DNA of 7,043 nucleotides from positions 1-7,043 of the forward strand of contig CAKPVW010000072.1 of NCBI GenBank assembly GCA_934196075.1. The letters run 5' to 3'. Shown piece after piece: positions 1 through 6,878 of the stretch. The translations under genes and the position numbers were made by a program. The stretch is from an uncultured Anaerovibrio sp. (GTDB lineage: Bacteria > Bacillota > Negativicutes > Selenomonadales > Selenomonadaceae). The notes under the pieces are model-generated. The model was not told the origin of the DNA, ran no database searches, and saw only the letters and a program-made list of their open reading frames with translations. The number at the start of each line of letters is the position of its first letter. Positions within the stretch are counted from its first letter, which is position 1.

Positions 1-2861
1 ATATCCACCTGACGCATCAGATTGCGGAAACGGCGAATCCACCAATCATAGCCATCCTGCTTCATAACCTCCCAGTTGTACTGAGGATTGCCCCACAACT
101 GGCCGGTCTTGCAGAAATAATCTGGCGGTACACCGGCAACCTTGTATGGTTTGCCATTCTGATCCAGCTTGAAGAGCTGCTGATGAGCCCAGGCATCAGC
201 ACTATCCAAGGAAACAAAGATTGGCATATCACCCAAAATCTTAACGCCCTTCTTGTTGGCATATTCCTTCAAATCCTGCCACTGCTTATAGAACATATAC
301 TGCTCGAAGTGGATTTCGCCAATCTCAAAGGTAAGCTGTTCCTCCATAGCAGCTAAAGCCACTTCATCACGGCGGACAAACTCAGGATCCCACTGATTCC
401 AGCTCTTGCCATTGTGCCAATCCTTCAGCACCTTGAACAGAGCATAATCCCGCAGCCAATAGGAATTTTTCTTGGCCCAGGCCCGATAATTCTCTCGTGC
501 CGTAGGGTCAGTCATAGTAATGGCATTAATATAAGCCTTAAAAATCAGGGATGGCTTCATCATCTGAGCCCAGGCGTAATCCACCTGACCATTATTGACA
601 ATGGAAGCATCCTGCAAATCTGCCTCAGTCAGGAAACCCTTATCTGCCAAAAGCTCCAGAGAAATCAGCAGTGGATTGCCAGCAAAAGCAGAGGAAGAAG
701 CATATGGAGAATTGCCTGCCCCTACAGGATTCAACGGCAGAATCTGCCATACCTTCTGTCCAGCATCAGCCAAGAAATCCACAAACTTGTATGCCTCAGG
801 CCCCAAATCACCAATACCAAATGGAGATGGCAAGGATGTTGGATGCATCAGCACACCGCACTGACGAACTCCCTTGGCCTTGGCTACAGCCTCAATCTTG
901 TGACGGTAGATTAACCCTGTATACGGAGGTACCTCCACCTCCATACGTCCCCGGACAATAGGCAGATCCGGACGCTCCCCCAGAGCATCCTCCATAGCAC
1001 CAGCAGCCAAATCCCGCACCTCTAGAGATACCTGACGCGTCTCATGGCTGCGATTCATAAGGATAACAAATACATCATTATCTGCCTCGGCACCAAAAAC
1101 ATCATGGCCTGCATCTATAACCCGGGCATAGCCATAAACATCTCCCTTGGCATATATTGGTAAAATTTTGCCTGTCTGGAGAGCCATATGCTCATTGCGA
1201 AGATGAATCAGTCTCCGGGTCCACATTCTCAACTCTGGATCACCGTTTTCCCAATCATATGTACCACGGCAATAAGGATCACGGTACCCCTGCAGAGCAA
1301 TTTCATCACCATAATATACGCTAGGCACCCCTGGGAAGGTCATCTGCCACAGAATGGCCAGCTTGGTGCGCATAAGGCCCTTGTGGAGACGTTCCCCGTC
1401 CAAACGATAGGTTGCTTGGCGCACAGCAGGTACGCCTTCCTGACTTGGAGCCTCGCCCAGCAAGGTCAAAATACGCTCTCTATCATGGCTGCCTAACAGA
1501 TTCATCATGGCATAGAAATTATGCTTTGGATAATTCTCCTGCAAGCTGCGCAATCTGGTACTAATCTGGCCAGCATCCGCATAACCCAGCAGGAAGTCCA
1601 GGACAGCCTGACGGAAAGGATAATTCATGGCAGAATCCAATTCCTGACCGCAGAGATATTCTCTTGATACACCATAGGCACTCTTGTTGGAAGCATCCTC
1701 CCAAACCTCGCCTAACATAACAGCATCCTTATCAACCTTCTTCAATTCCTTGTAGAAAGTTTGGGTAAATTTCTCTGGCAGTTCATCCACTACATCCAAA
1801 CGCCAGCCGCTAATGCCCTGCTTCATCCAGTATTTCAATACGCTATCATCATCATTGATGATAAAGTCCATATAGGAGGGAGTTTCCTCCTTCACATTTG
1901 GCAAAGTATTAAAGCCCCACCAGCTTTCATAGCTATCTGGATATTTATTGAAGCAATACCATTCATAATATGGTGAATCCTGCGACTGGTAGGCTCCTAC
2001 CGTATCATAATGACCATATTTGTTAAAATAACGGCTATCGTCACCTGTATGGCTAAAAACGCCATCCAGCATAATGCGGATGCCCAGCTCCTTAGCCTTG
2101 GCACACAGCTCCTTCAAATCCTCATTAGTTCCCAGCACAGGGTCAACCTTGTGATAATCACCTGTATCATAGTGATGATTGCTGGCAGATTCAAAAATAG
2201 GATTGAGATAGATAACAGAAATTCCCAAATCCTTTAAATAAGGCAGTTTTTCCTGTATGCCTGCCAAATTACCACCAAAGAAATCATAGGAAATTATTTC
2301 CTTGGTATCTACATCCTTATAGTAGAAAGGCTTATCGTTCCAAGAACCATGGAATACAGCACCCTTTTTCTCCACCAGGGTATCACCCTTACGATAAAAT
2401 CTGTCTGGGAAAATCTGGTACATAACGGAATGTCTAAACCAATTTGGGGTATCTGCACCCTTGTTAAAGACCGTAATCTGATAAGATTGAGACGGCGGAT
2501 CATCCCGCAGATAACCAATGCCACCCATTCTGGCATCGTTGTTACCATAGTACCAAATACGTCCATTAATGGTAATAATAAAATAATACCATAGCAGACA
2601 TCCCTTTTCTGGCATGGTAATATTGGCAGAAAAATACATTTCCTTGCCTACTGGGTCCTCTGGATTCAAGACATAAATCAGCTCACCAACCCGCTCACGC
2701 CAAAATCTAGCCTTGACGGAAATATCCGCCTTTTCATTCTCTACATCATCCAGCTCTAATTTAATTCTCAAGCGCACATCGCTGTAGCTTTCTGCTGCAC
2801 CTACAGGACTGCGATAAAATTCATTCTGTGAATTGTGCTCTACGCTTTTTACAACCGGCAT
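1..2861 (-). CDS. GH13 alpha-amylase-type hydrolase fused to GH77 4-alpha-glucanotransferase (3' end outside window)
   Basis: The frame is open from ATG at 2861 to the window edge (953 codons, no stop); I translated it by hand. Residues 1-140 form an N-terminal beta-sandwich-like region; the GH13 barrel starts near YQIFPDRF (148-155). GH13 motifs are DGVFSH (D266, H271), GWRLDVVDE (nucleophile D356), LGEVWED (acid/base E385) and LLGSHD (D460), so that active site looks intact. A GH13 C-terminal domain runs to about 655. After a short linker, GH77 begins with GVLMHPTSLP (669-678) and includes GDMPIFVSLDSADAW (877-891) and GVPPDYF (910-916). The window ends just before the expected GH77 nucleophile (RIDHFRG in relatives), so its catalytic residues are not visible. 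GH77 enzymes are about 500 residues, so the full protein should be near 1150. No signal peptide is evident, suggesting cytoplasmic action on maltooligosaccharides or glycogen dextrins. Exact GH13 specificity (neopullulanase, maltogenic or debranching) cannot be fixed. An in-frame ATG at 2882 is an alternative start, but 2861 has the better ribosome binding site. Confidence 0.93.
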   Translation of the reverse strand, partial: MPVVKSVEHNSQNEFYRSPVGAAESYSDVRLRIKLELDDVENEKADISVKARFWRERVGELIYVLNPEDPVGKEMYFSANITMPEKGCLLWYYFIITINGRIWYYGNNDARMGGIGYLRDDPPSQSYQITVFNKGADTPNWFRHSVMYQIFPDRFYRKGDTLVEKKGAVFHGSWNDKPFYYKDVDTKEIISYDFFGGNLAGIQEKLPYLKDLGISVIYLNPIFESASNHHYDTGDYHKVDPVLGTNEDLKELCAKAKELGIRIMLDGVFSHTGDDSRYFNKYGHYDTVGAYQSQDSPYYEWYCFNKYPDSYESWWGFNTLPNVKEETPSYMDFIINDDDSVLKYWMKQGISGWRLDVVDELPEKFTQTFYKELKKVDKDAVMLGEVWEDASNKSAYGVSREYLCGQELDSAMNYPFRQAVLDFLLGYADAGQISTRLRSLQENYPKHNFYAMMNLLGSHDRERILTLLGEAPSQEGVPAVRQATYRLDGERLHKGLMRTKLAILWQMTFPGVPSVYYGDEIALQGYRDPYCRGTYDWENGDPELRMWTRRLIHLRNEHMALQTGKILPIYAKGDVYGYARVIDAGHDVFGAEADNDVFVILMNRSHETRQVSLEVRDLAAGAMEDALGERPDLPIVRGRMEVEVPPYTGLIYRHKIEAVAKAKGVRQCGVLMHPTSLPSPFGIGDLGPEAYKFVDFLADAGQKVWQILPLNPVGAGNSPYASSSAFAGNPLLISLELLADKGFLTEADLQDASIVNNGQVDYAWAQMMKPSLIFKAYINAITMTDPTARENYRAWAKKNSYWLRDYALFKVLKDWHNGKSWNQWDPEFVRRDEVALAAMEEQLTFEIGEIHFEQYMFYKQWQDLKEYANKKGVKILGDMPIFVSLDSADAWAHQQLFKLDQNGKPYKVAGVPPDYFCKTGQLWGNPQYNWEVMKQDGYDWWIRRFRNLMRQVD

Positions 2862-2866
2862 CAAAT

Positions 2867-2874
2867 CTCTCCCT
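2867..2874 (-). promoter_or_regulatory. Ribosome binding site of the GH13-GH77 gene
   Basis: On the minus strand AGGGAGAG lies 5 nt (AGGGAG core: 7 nt) upstream of ATG 2861. The upstream in-frame ATG at 2882 has only a weak GGGGATGAG-like sequence before it, so this site favours the 2861 start. Confidence 0.75.
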
Positions 2875-2944
2875 GTAATCATATTATCTCATCCCCAGCT
2901 TCCCGCCAAAGACTTTTTTACAACAATCGCATTACCCTAGGTTT

Positions 2945-2974
2945 ATTATACCAAATTCTATCACCTAATGCCTA
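2945..2974 (-). promoter_or_regulatory. Sigma-A type promoter for the GH13-GH77 gene
   Basis: On the minus strand there is a perfect -10 box TATAAT (2945-2950), preceded by TGG, which makes an extended -10 (TGnTATAAT). An 18-bp spacer separates it from TAGGCA (2969-2974), a 4/6 match to TTGACA. Transcription would start near 2938, giving a leader of about 76 nt. The promoter lies just downstream of the glgA terminator, which supports an independent transcription unit. I recognised no known riboswitch in the leader and no clear catabolite-repression (cre) site. Confidence 0.7.
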
Positions 2975-2995
2975 GAAAAGAGCAATTTTTTACAC

Positions 2996-3036
2996 AAAAA
3001 AGTAGTGGATTTTCTCAAAGGCAAATCCACTACTTT
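2996..3036 (-). terminator. Rho-independent terminator after glgA
   Basis: A perfect 14-bp inverted repeat (arms 2999-3012 and 3023-3036, core AGTAGTGGATTT) has a 10-nt loop. On the minus strand it is followed by a T run (3001-2996; the first three Ts are within the stem). It begins about 20 nt after the glgA stop codon. There is no T tract on the plus-strand side, so it acts in the glgA direction and closes the glgP-glgB-glgA unit. Confidence 0.88.
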
Positions 3037-3056
3037 GCAAATCACGCTATGCCATT

Positions 3057-4526
3057 TTATTCCTCTGTAGGAGCTGCTTCCTCGGCAGGCTTAGCTGCCA
3101 CCAGATTCTCATAAAGATGCAAATACTCCTGAGCGGATTTATGCCAGCTAAAGTCACTATTAATAGCATTCTTCACCACATGCTGCCAAATATTAGGATC
3201 TCTGAAATCTGCCAGTGCAGTCTTCATGGTATAAAGCATATCATGGGCATTGATATTATTAAAGCTATAGCCATTGCCCTGACCAGTATACTTATTGAAG
3301 GAGGTTATTGTATCCTTCAAACCGCCAGTAGCACGAACAATAGGCACATTACCATAACGGAGAGCAATCAGCTGCCCCAAGCCGCAAGGCTCATATACAG
3401 ATGGCATCAGGAACATATCTGCACCTGCATAAATTCTCTGAGCCAGCTCATTGGAGAAGCGGATATTGGCAGAAACCTTCTGAGGCAAACGCCACTGCAG
3501 TCCCCGGAACCAATCCTCATACTGCTTGTCACCAGTACCCAACAGAACAAACTGGCACTCCTCAGCCTGCAACAGCTCATCCATAACCCGAACAATCAAA
3601 TCCAGGCCCTTGGCTGCTACCAGACGGGAAACCAAGCCTATCATAGGAATATTTCTATCCACTGGCAGTCCCAGCTGTTCCTGCAGCTTAACCTTGTTCT
3701 CATTCTTCATAGCCAAGGTCTTAGGCCCGTAGTTAACAAACAGATTCTTGTCTGTTTCCGGATTGTAAACATCATAATCAATGCCATTAACAATACCAGC
3801 GATTTTATCCCCACGGGTTCTCAGCAAACCATCCAACTGCTCACCAAAATATGGATACTGAATCTCCTGGGCATAGGTACGGCTAACAGTACCTACCACA
3901 TCAGCATAAACAATGCCGCCCTTCATAAAATTAACAGCGTCATTAAACTCCAAATCGCCATTATTGAAATACTTCCAATCCAAGCCCAGCACATCATCCA
4001 TAACATCCTTGTTAAAGATTCCCTGATATTTTAGATTGTGGATAGAGAATACGGTCTTGATATTCTCATATCTCTCATCCCCCTGATGCTCCAGCTTCAG
4101 GAAAACATTAACCAAGGCGGCATGCCAATCATTGGAATTAATCACATCTGGGAAGAAATCCAGCAAAGGCAAAAGGTTTAGTACAGCACGGGAGAAAAAG
4201 GAAAATCTCTCTGCATCATCGCCATAGCCATAAAGGCCATCCCGCTTGAAATAATCCTCATTATCTACAAAATAGTAGGTAACCCCATCCTGCTTCAGCA
4301 TATCCACGCCAGCATATTTGTGACGCCAGGACACAGGAACAAAAATATGTCCCACATGTGTCATTTTGGCCTTATATTCCTCTGCAATCTTGCTGTACTT
4401 TGGCAAAATTACTCTGGCATCAACCCCCATTTTTGCCAGCTCTTTCGGCAGGGAACCAGCAACATCTGCCAATCCTCCTGTCTTGATAAATGGAACAGCC
4501 TCTGAAGCTACATACAATACCTTCAT
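3057..4526 (-). CDS. glgA: Glycogen synthase (ADP-glucose starch/glycogen glucosyltransferase), GT5 family
   Basis: The enzyme transfers glucose from ADP-glucose to the non-reducing end of alpha-1,4-glucan in the cytoplasm. The 489-residue protein matches the usual bacterial GlgA length (about 475-490). It opens with MKVLYVASEAVPFIKTGGLADVAGSLPKEL, whose K15-TGGL loop binds ADP-glucose. Other family landmarks are SIHNLKYQG (H163), VSRLVAAKG (R301, K306) and PSVYEPCGLGQ (E379, C381), aligning with E. coli R300, K305, E377 and C379. The two Rossmann-like GT-B domains are therefore complete. Two ATGs stand side by side (4529 and 4526). I chose 4526 because AAAGAAGG is 6 nt upstream of it but only 3 nt from 4529. 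The frame stays open upstream to 4898, but that part is a shadow of glgB. The end is a short Ala/Glu-rich acidic tail (about 477-489). It lies 67 bp after glgB and is probably co-transcribed with it. Confidence 0.97.
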   Translation of the reverse strand: MKVLYVASEAVPFIKTGGLADVAGSLPKELAKMGVDARVILPKYSKIAEEYKAKMTHVGHIFVPVSWRHKYAGVDMLKQDGVTYYFVDNEDYFKRDGLYGYGDDAERFSFFSRAVLNLLPLLDFFPDVINSNDWHAALVNVFLKLEHQGDERYENIKTVFSIHNLKYQGIFNKDVMDDVLGLDWKYFNNGDLEFNDAVNFMKGGIVYADVVGTVSRTYAQEIQYPYFGEQLDGLLRTRGDKIAGIVNGIDYDVYNPETDKNLFVNYGPKTLAMKNENKVKLQEQLGLPVDRNIPMIGLVSRLVAAKGLDLIVRVMDELLQAEECQFVLLGTGDKQYEDWFRGLQWRLPQKVSANIRFSNELAQRIYAGADMFLMPSVYEPCGLGQLIALRYGNVPIVRATGGLKDTITSFNKYTGQGNGYSFNNINAHDMLYTMKTALADFRDPNIWQHVVKNAINSDFSWHKSAQEYLHLYENLVAAKPAEEAAPTEE

Positions 4527-4532
4527 CATAAA

Positions 4533-4540
4533 CCTTCTTT
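4533..4540 (-). promoter_or_regulatory. Ribosome binding site of glgA
   Basis: AAAGAAGG on the minus strand is 6 nt before ATG 4526 and 3 nt before ATG 4529. The spacing decides the glgA start in favour of 4526 and rules out the long upstream extension of the same frame into glgB. Confidence 0.8.
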
Positions 4541-4593
4541 CTAGTGCCCTTGCACCATACCCATGAACCCCTTCTATTAAACAAACACCTTTC

Positions 4594-6849
4594 TTATGCC
4601 TCAGGCTTTTTCTTAGGCGGACGTCCTCTGCGCTTTGGCTTGGACTCACCCTCGATGGCCTCAGGCACAGCTTTGGCAGCTGTCTTGGCAGTCTTTGTCT
4701 TGGCAGTTGTCTTTTTGGTAGCTGTTTTTGTTGCCTTCTTGGCTGTAGTTGTCTTTTTCGTCGCTGCAGACTTTTTGCCTGCAGCAGTCTTGGCCTTAGC
4801 AGCCTTGGTGGCTGGCTTCTCCTCCCCATCAGCCTTTTTAGCTGTGGTTTTCCTAGACCTAGTAGTTTTTTTCTTCTCCTCAGCCTTTGGCTCCACAACC
4901 TCGGCCTCTACTGTTTCCTGCTTTTCAGCTACAGTCTTGCCTTTTAGGGGACGCTCCTTTTTCAACTGAATATAGACAGTTGCCAACGGAGGTACTGTAA
5001 TCTGAATAGAGTAGGATTTGTTATGCCATGGCACATCCTGAGATGGAATGTCATTTTCGTTAATAACATTGGAGCCGCCAAATTTGGCTGCATCACTGTT
5101 AAATACTTCCTCATAGGTACCAGCCTCTGGTACACCAAAGCGAGCGCCATGACGAACTGCTGGCGTAAAGTTGCAGATAGCAATCACAAAATCACCGTTA
5201 TCAGCACGACGGATAAAGGAAATGATACTATCATCTGCATCGTCACAGTCAATCCACTCAAAGCCACCCCAGTCAAAGTCAATCTGCCAGAATTCCTTGT
5301 GGTCTACATAGAACTTATTCAGCTCCTTGGAATACTCCAGCATCTTGGTATGCATTTCATACTTTTCAGGGAGATGCCAATCCAAACTGTCATTCCACTT
5401 CCACTCAACAAACTGACCAAATTCACCGCCCTGGAACAGCAGCTTCTTGCCTGGATGAGCCATCCAATAGCCAAAGAAGCCACGAAGACCAGCAAATTTC
5501 TGCCAGTAATCACCTGGCATTTTGTTAATCAGGGAGCACTTGCCATGCACTACCTCGTCATGAGAAAGAGGCAGCACAAAATTCTCACTAAAGGCATACA
5601 TCATGGAGAAAGTAATCTTGTCATGGTGCCACTTGCGGTAGATAGGATCCAGACTGCAATATCTCAGGATATCGTTCATCCAGCCCATATTCCACTTGTA
5701 GTTAAAGCCCATGCCGCCCATATAAACAGGCTTGGAAATATTTGGCCAGGAGGTGGACTCCTCAGCAATCATCAAAGCCTGTGGATACTCTCTAAACACG
5801 GTTTCATTCAGCTTGTGGAGGAAATCTATAGCCTCCAGATTGCCGTTGCCGCCATGCTTATTAGGCTGCCACTCGCCACTCTTTCTGCCATAATCCAGAT
5901 ACAGCATATTGGCCACAGCATCAATGCGGAGACCATCAATATGATACTGATCCATCCAGAAAATAGCATTGGAAATCAAAAAGCTCTGTACCTCAGTACG
6001 GCCATAATCAAAATTGGTGGTACCCCAGCCAGCATTATCTGCTCTCTGAGGATTGTCGGACTCATACAGATTCCGGCCATCAAAGTCTCTCAGACCATGA
6101 TCATCTTTGCAGAAATGACCAGGCACCCAGTCCATAATAACAGCGATACCTGCCTGATGAGCCTTGTCAATCAAATAACGCAAATCATCAGGAGTACCAA
6201 AACGGCTGGTAGCGGCATAATAGCCAGTAGCCTGATAGCCCCAGGAGCCATCAAAAGGATGCTCACACAGAGGCATAAACTCTATGTGGGTATAATTCAT
6301 ATCCTTCACATAGTTAACCAGCTGATCAGCCAATTCCCTATAGGACAGGGCCTTGCCCTCAGCATTCCGCCGCCAGGAGCCAAGATGAACCTCATAGGTC
6401 AGCATAGGCTGACCATAGGACTGAGTCCGCTGCTTTTTCTCCTGCCATTCCTGATCCTGCCACTGATAATGATTCATATCAAAGACACGAGAAGCGGTAG
6501 CCGGTGGCACCTCGCAATAATACCCATATGGGTCAGCCTTCATAATATGAGGGCCGCCGTGCTGAGGCATAATTGCATATTTGTATATATCCCCTTCCTT
6601 GAGGCCAGGGATAAAGACCTTCCAAATCTCCCCGTCCTCAATACGGGTCATTTCATTTACCCTGGTGTCCCAATTATTAAACTCACCAACAACACTAACA
6701 GCCTTGGCGTTAGGAGCCCATACGGTAAACCGGACGCCCTGCTGGCCATCCTCCTCGGTTATATGTGCTCCCAACATCTCATAGGCTTTGCAGTTAGTTC
6801 CCTGATGAAATAGGAAGGTATCATACTCTGTGAGCTGTGACAGATTCAT
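4594..6849 (-). CDS. glgB: 1,4-alpha-glucan branching enzyme with basic AT-hook-like C-terminal tail
   Basis: GlgB cuts alpha-1,4 chains and re-attaches them by alpha-1,6 links, making glycogen branch points. The protein has 751 residues. An N-terminal CBM48-type domain (about 25-125, including FTVWAPNAKAVSVVGEFNNW) precedes the GH13 barrel. Branching-enzyme motifs are all present: DWVPGHF (240-246), GLRIDAV with nucleophile D310, IAEEST with acid E363, and LSHDEVVHGK with H430/D431. The C-terminal beta domain ends near QLKKERP (629-634), where a typical enzyme would stop. A further tail of about 118 residues rich in Lys, Ala and Thr follows, ending in RRGRPP (740-745). The tail is in frame with the enzyme and no frameshift is needed to reach it. 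The start at 6849 is backed by GAGAGGGG 8 nt upstream. Only 29 bp separate it from the glgP stop, so the genes are probably one operon. Confidence 0.97.
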   Translation of the reverse strand: MNLSQLTEYDTFLFHQGTNCKAYEMLGAHITEEDGQQGVRFTVWAPNAKAVSVVGEFNNWDTRVNEMTRIEDGEIWKVFIPGLKEGDIYKYAIMPQHGGPHIMKADPYGYYCEVPPATASRVFDMNHYQWQDQEWQEKKQRTQSYGQPMLTYEVHLGSWRRNAEGKALSYRELADQLVNYVKDMNYTHIEFMPLCEHPFDGSWGYQATGYYAATSRFGTPDDLRYLIDKAHQAGIAVIMDWVPGHFCKDDHGLRDFDGRNLYESDNPQRADNAGWGTTNFDYGRTEVQSFLISNAIFWMDQYHIDGLRIDAVANMLYLDYGRKSGEWQPNKHGGNGNLEAIDFLHKLNETVFREYPQALMIAEESTSWPNISKPVYMGGMGFNYKWNMGWMNDILRYCSLDPIYRKWHHDKITFSMMYAFSENFVLPLSHDEVVHGKCSLINKMPGDYWQKFAGLRGFFGYWMAHPGKKLLFQGGEFGQFVEWKWNDSLDWHLPEKYEMHTKMLEYSKELNKFYVDHKEFWQIDFDWGGFEWIDCDDADDSIISFIRRADNGDFVIAICNFTPAVRHGARFGVPEAGTYEEVFNSDAAKFGGSNVINENDIPSQDVPWHNKSYSIQITVPPLATVYIQLKKERPLKGKTVAEKQETVEAEVVEPKAEEKKKTTRSRKTTAKKADGEEKPATKAAKAKTAAGKKSAATKKTTTAKKATKTATKKTTAKTKTAKTAAKAVPEAIEGESKPKRRGRPPKKKPEA
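4597..4950 (-). other. Low-complexity Lys/Ala/Thr tail of GlgB with AT-hook-like end
   Basis: This encodes GlgB residues 634-751. First comes a mixed-charge stretch rich in Glu and Val (about 640-660). Next is a strongly basic region (about 655-727) of TTAKK, KKT and TAKTK units, roughly one third Lys, the rest mostly Ala and Thr. A short acidic link (EAIEGES) leads to KPKRRGRPPKKKPEA, whose RGRP core (741-744) matches the AT-hook minor-groove motif. The pattern resembles histone H1-like bacterial proteins. It is predicted to be disordered. The DNA contains short direct repeats, such as a 12-bp exact copy at 4681-4692 and 4696-4707. DNA or RNA binding is inferred from composition only. Confidence 0.8.
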
Positions 6850-6857
6850 TTGCCCAT

Positions 6858-6865
6858 CCCCTCTC
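6858..6865 (-). promoter_or_regulatory. Ribosome binding site of glgB
   Basis: GAGAGGGG on the minus strand sits 8 nt before ATG 6849, inside the 29-bp gap after the glgP stop. No promoter or terminator fits in this gap, which supports co-transcription with glgP. Confidence 0.75.
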
Positions 6866-6878
6866 TTAATGGCTTAAA

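Noticed and set aside
414..914. Plus-strand open frame of 166 codons
   Set aside because: It lies opposite the conserved GH77 region of the fusion gene, whose minus-strand frame is continuous and recognisable.
2880..2882. Alternative ATG for the GH13-GH77 gene, seven codons upstream
   Set aside because: It is in frame, but its upstream sequence is a weaker ribosome binding site than the AGGGAG before 2861. The added residues MITGRDL are partly the translated ribosome binding site itself.
2862..2938. Possible riboswitch or catabolite-repression site in the leader of the fusion gene
   Set aside because: The leader is only about 76 nt, has no strong stem-loop and matches no riboswitch or cre consensus that I recognise.
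3117..4034. Plus-strand open frame of 305 codons opposite glgA
   Set aside because: It is antisense to a complete, motif-rich glgA. The product is Ile/Gln/His-rich without known motifs, typical of a shadow frame.
4527..4898. Upstream extension of the glgA frame, giving a 613-residue protein with an Arg/Gln/Leu-rich start
   Set aside because: The extra 124 residues are the shifted frame of the repetitive glgB tail and resemble no GlgA N-terminus. The standard start MKVLYVASE at 4526 has a well-spaced ribosome binding site.
5023..6813. Long plus-strand open frame of 596 codons opposite glgB
   Set aside because: It is fully antisense to a clearly real glgB, its translation has no recognisable domains, and I saw no convincing ribosome binding site. 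It most likely reflects glgB codon choice that avoids stops on the other strand.
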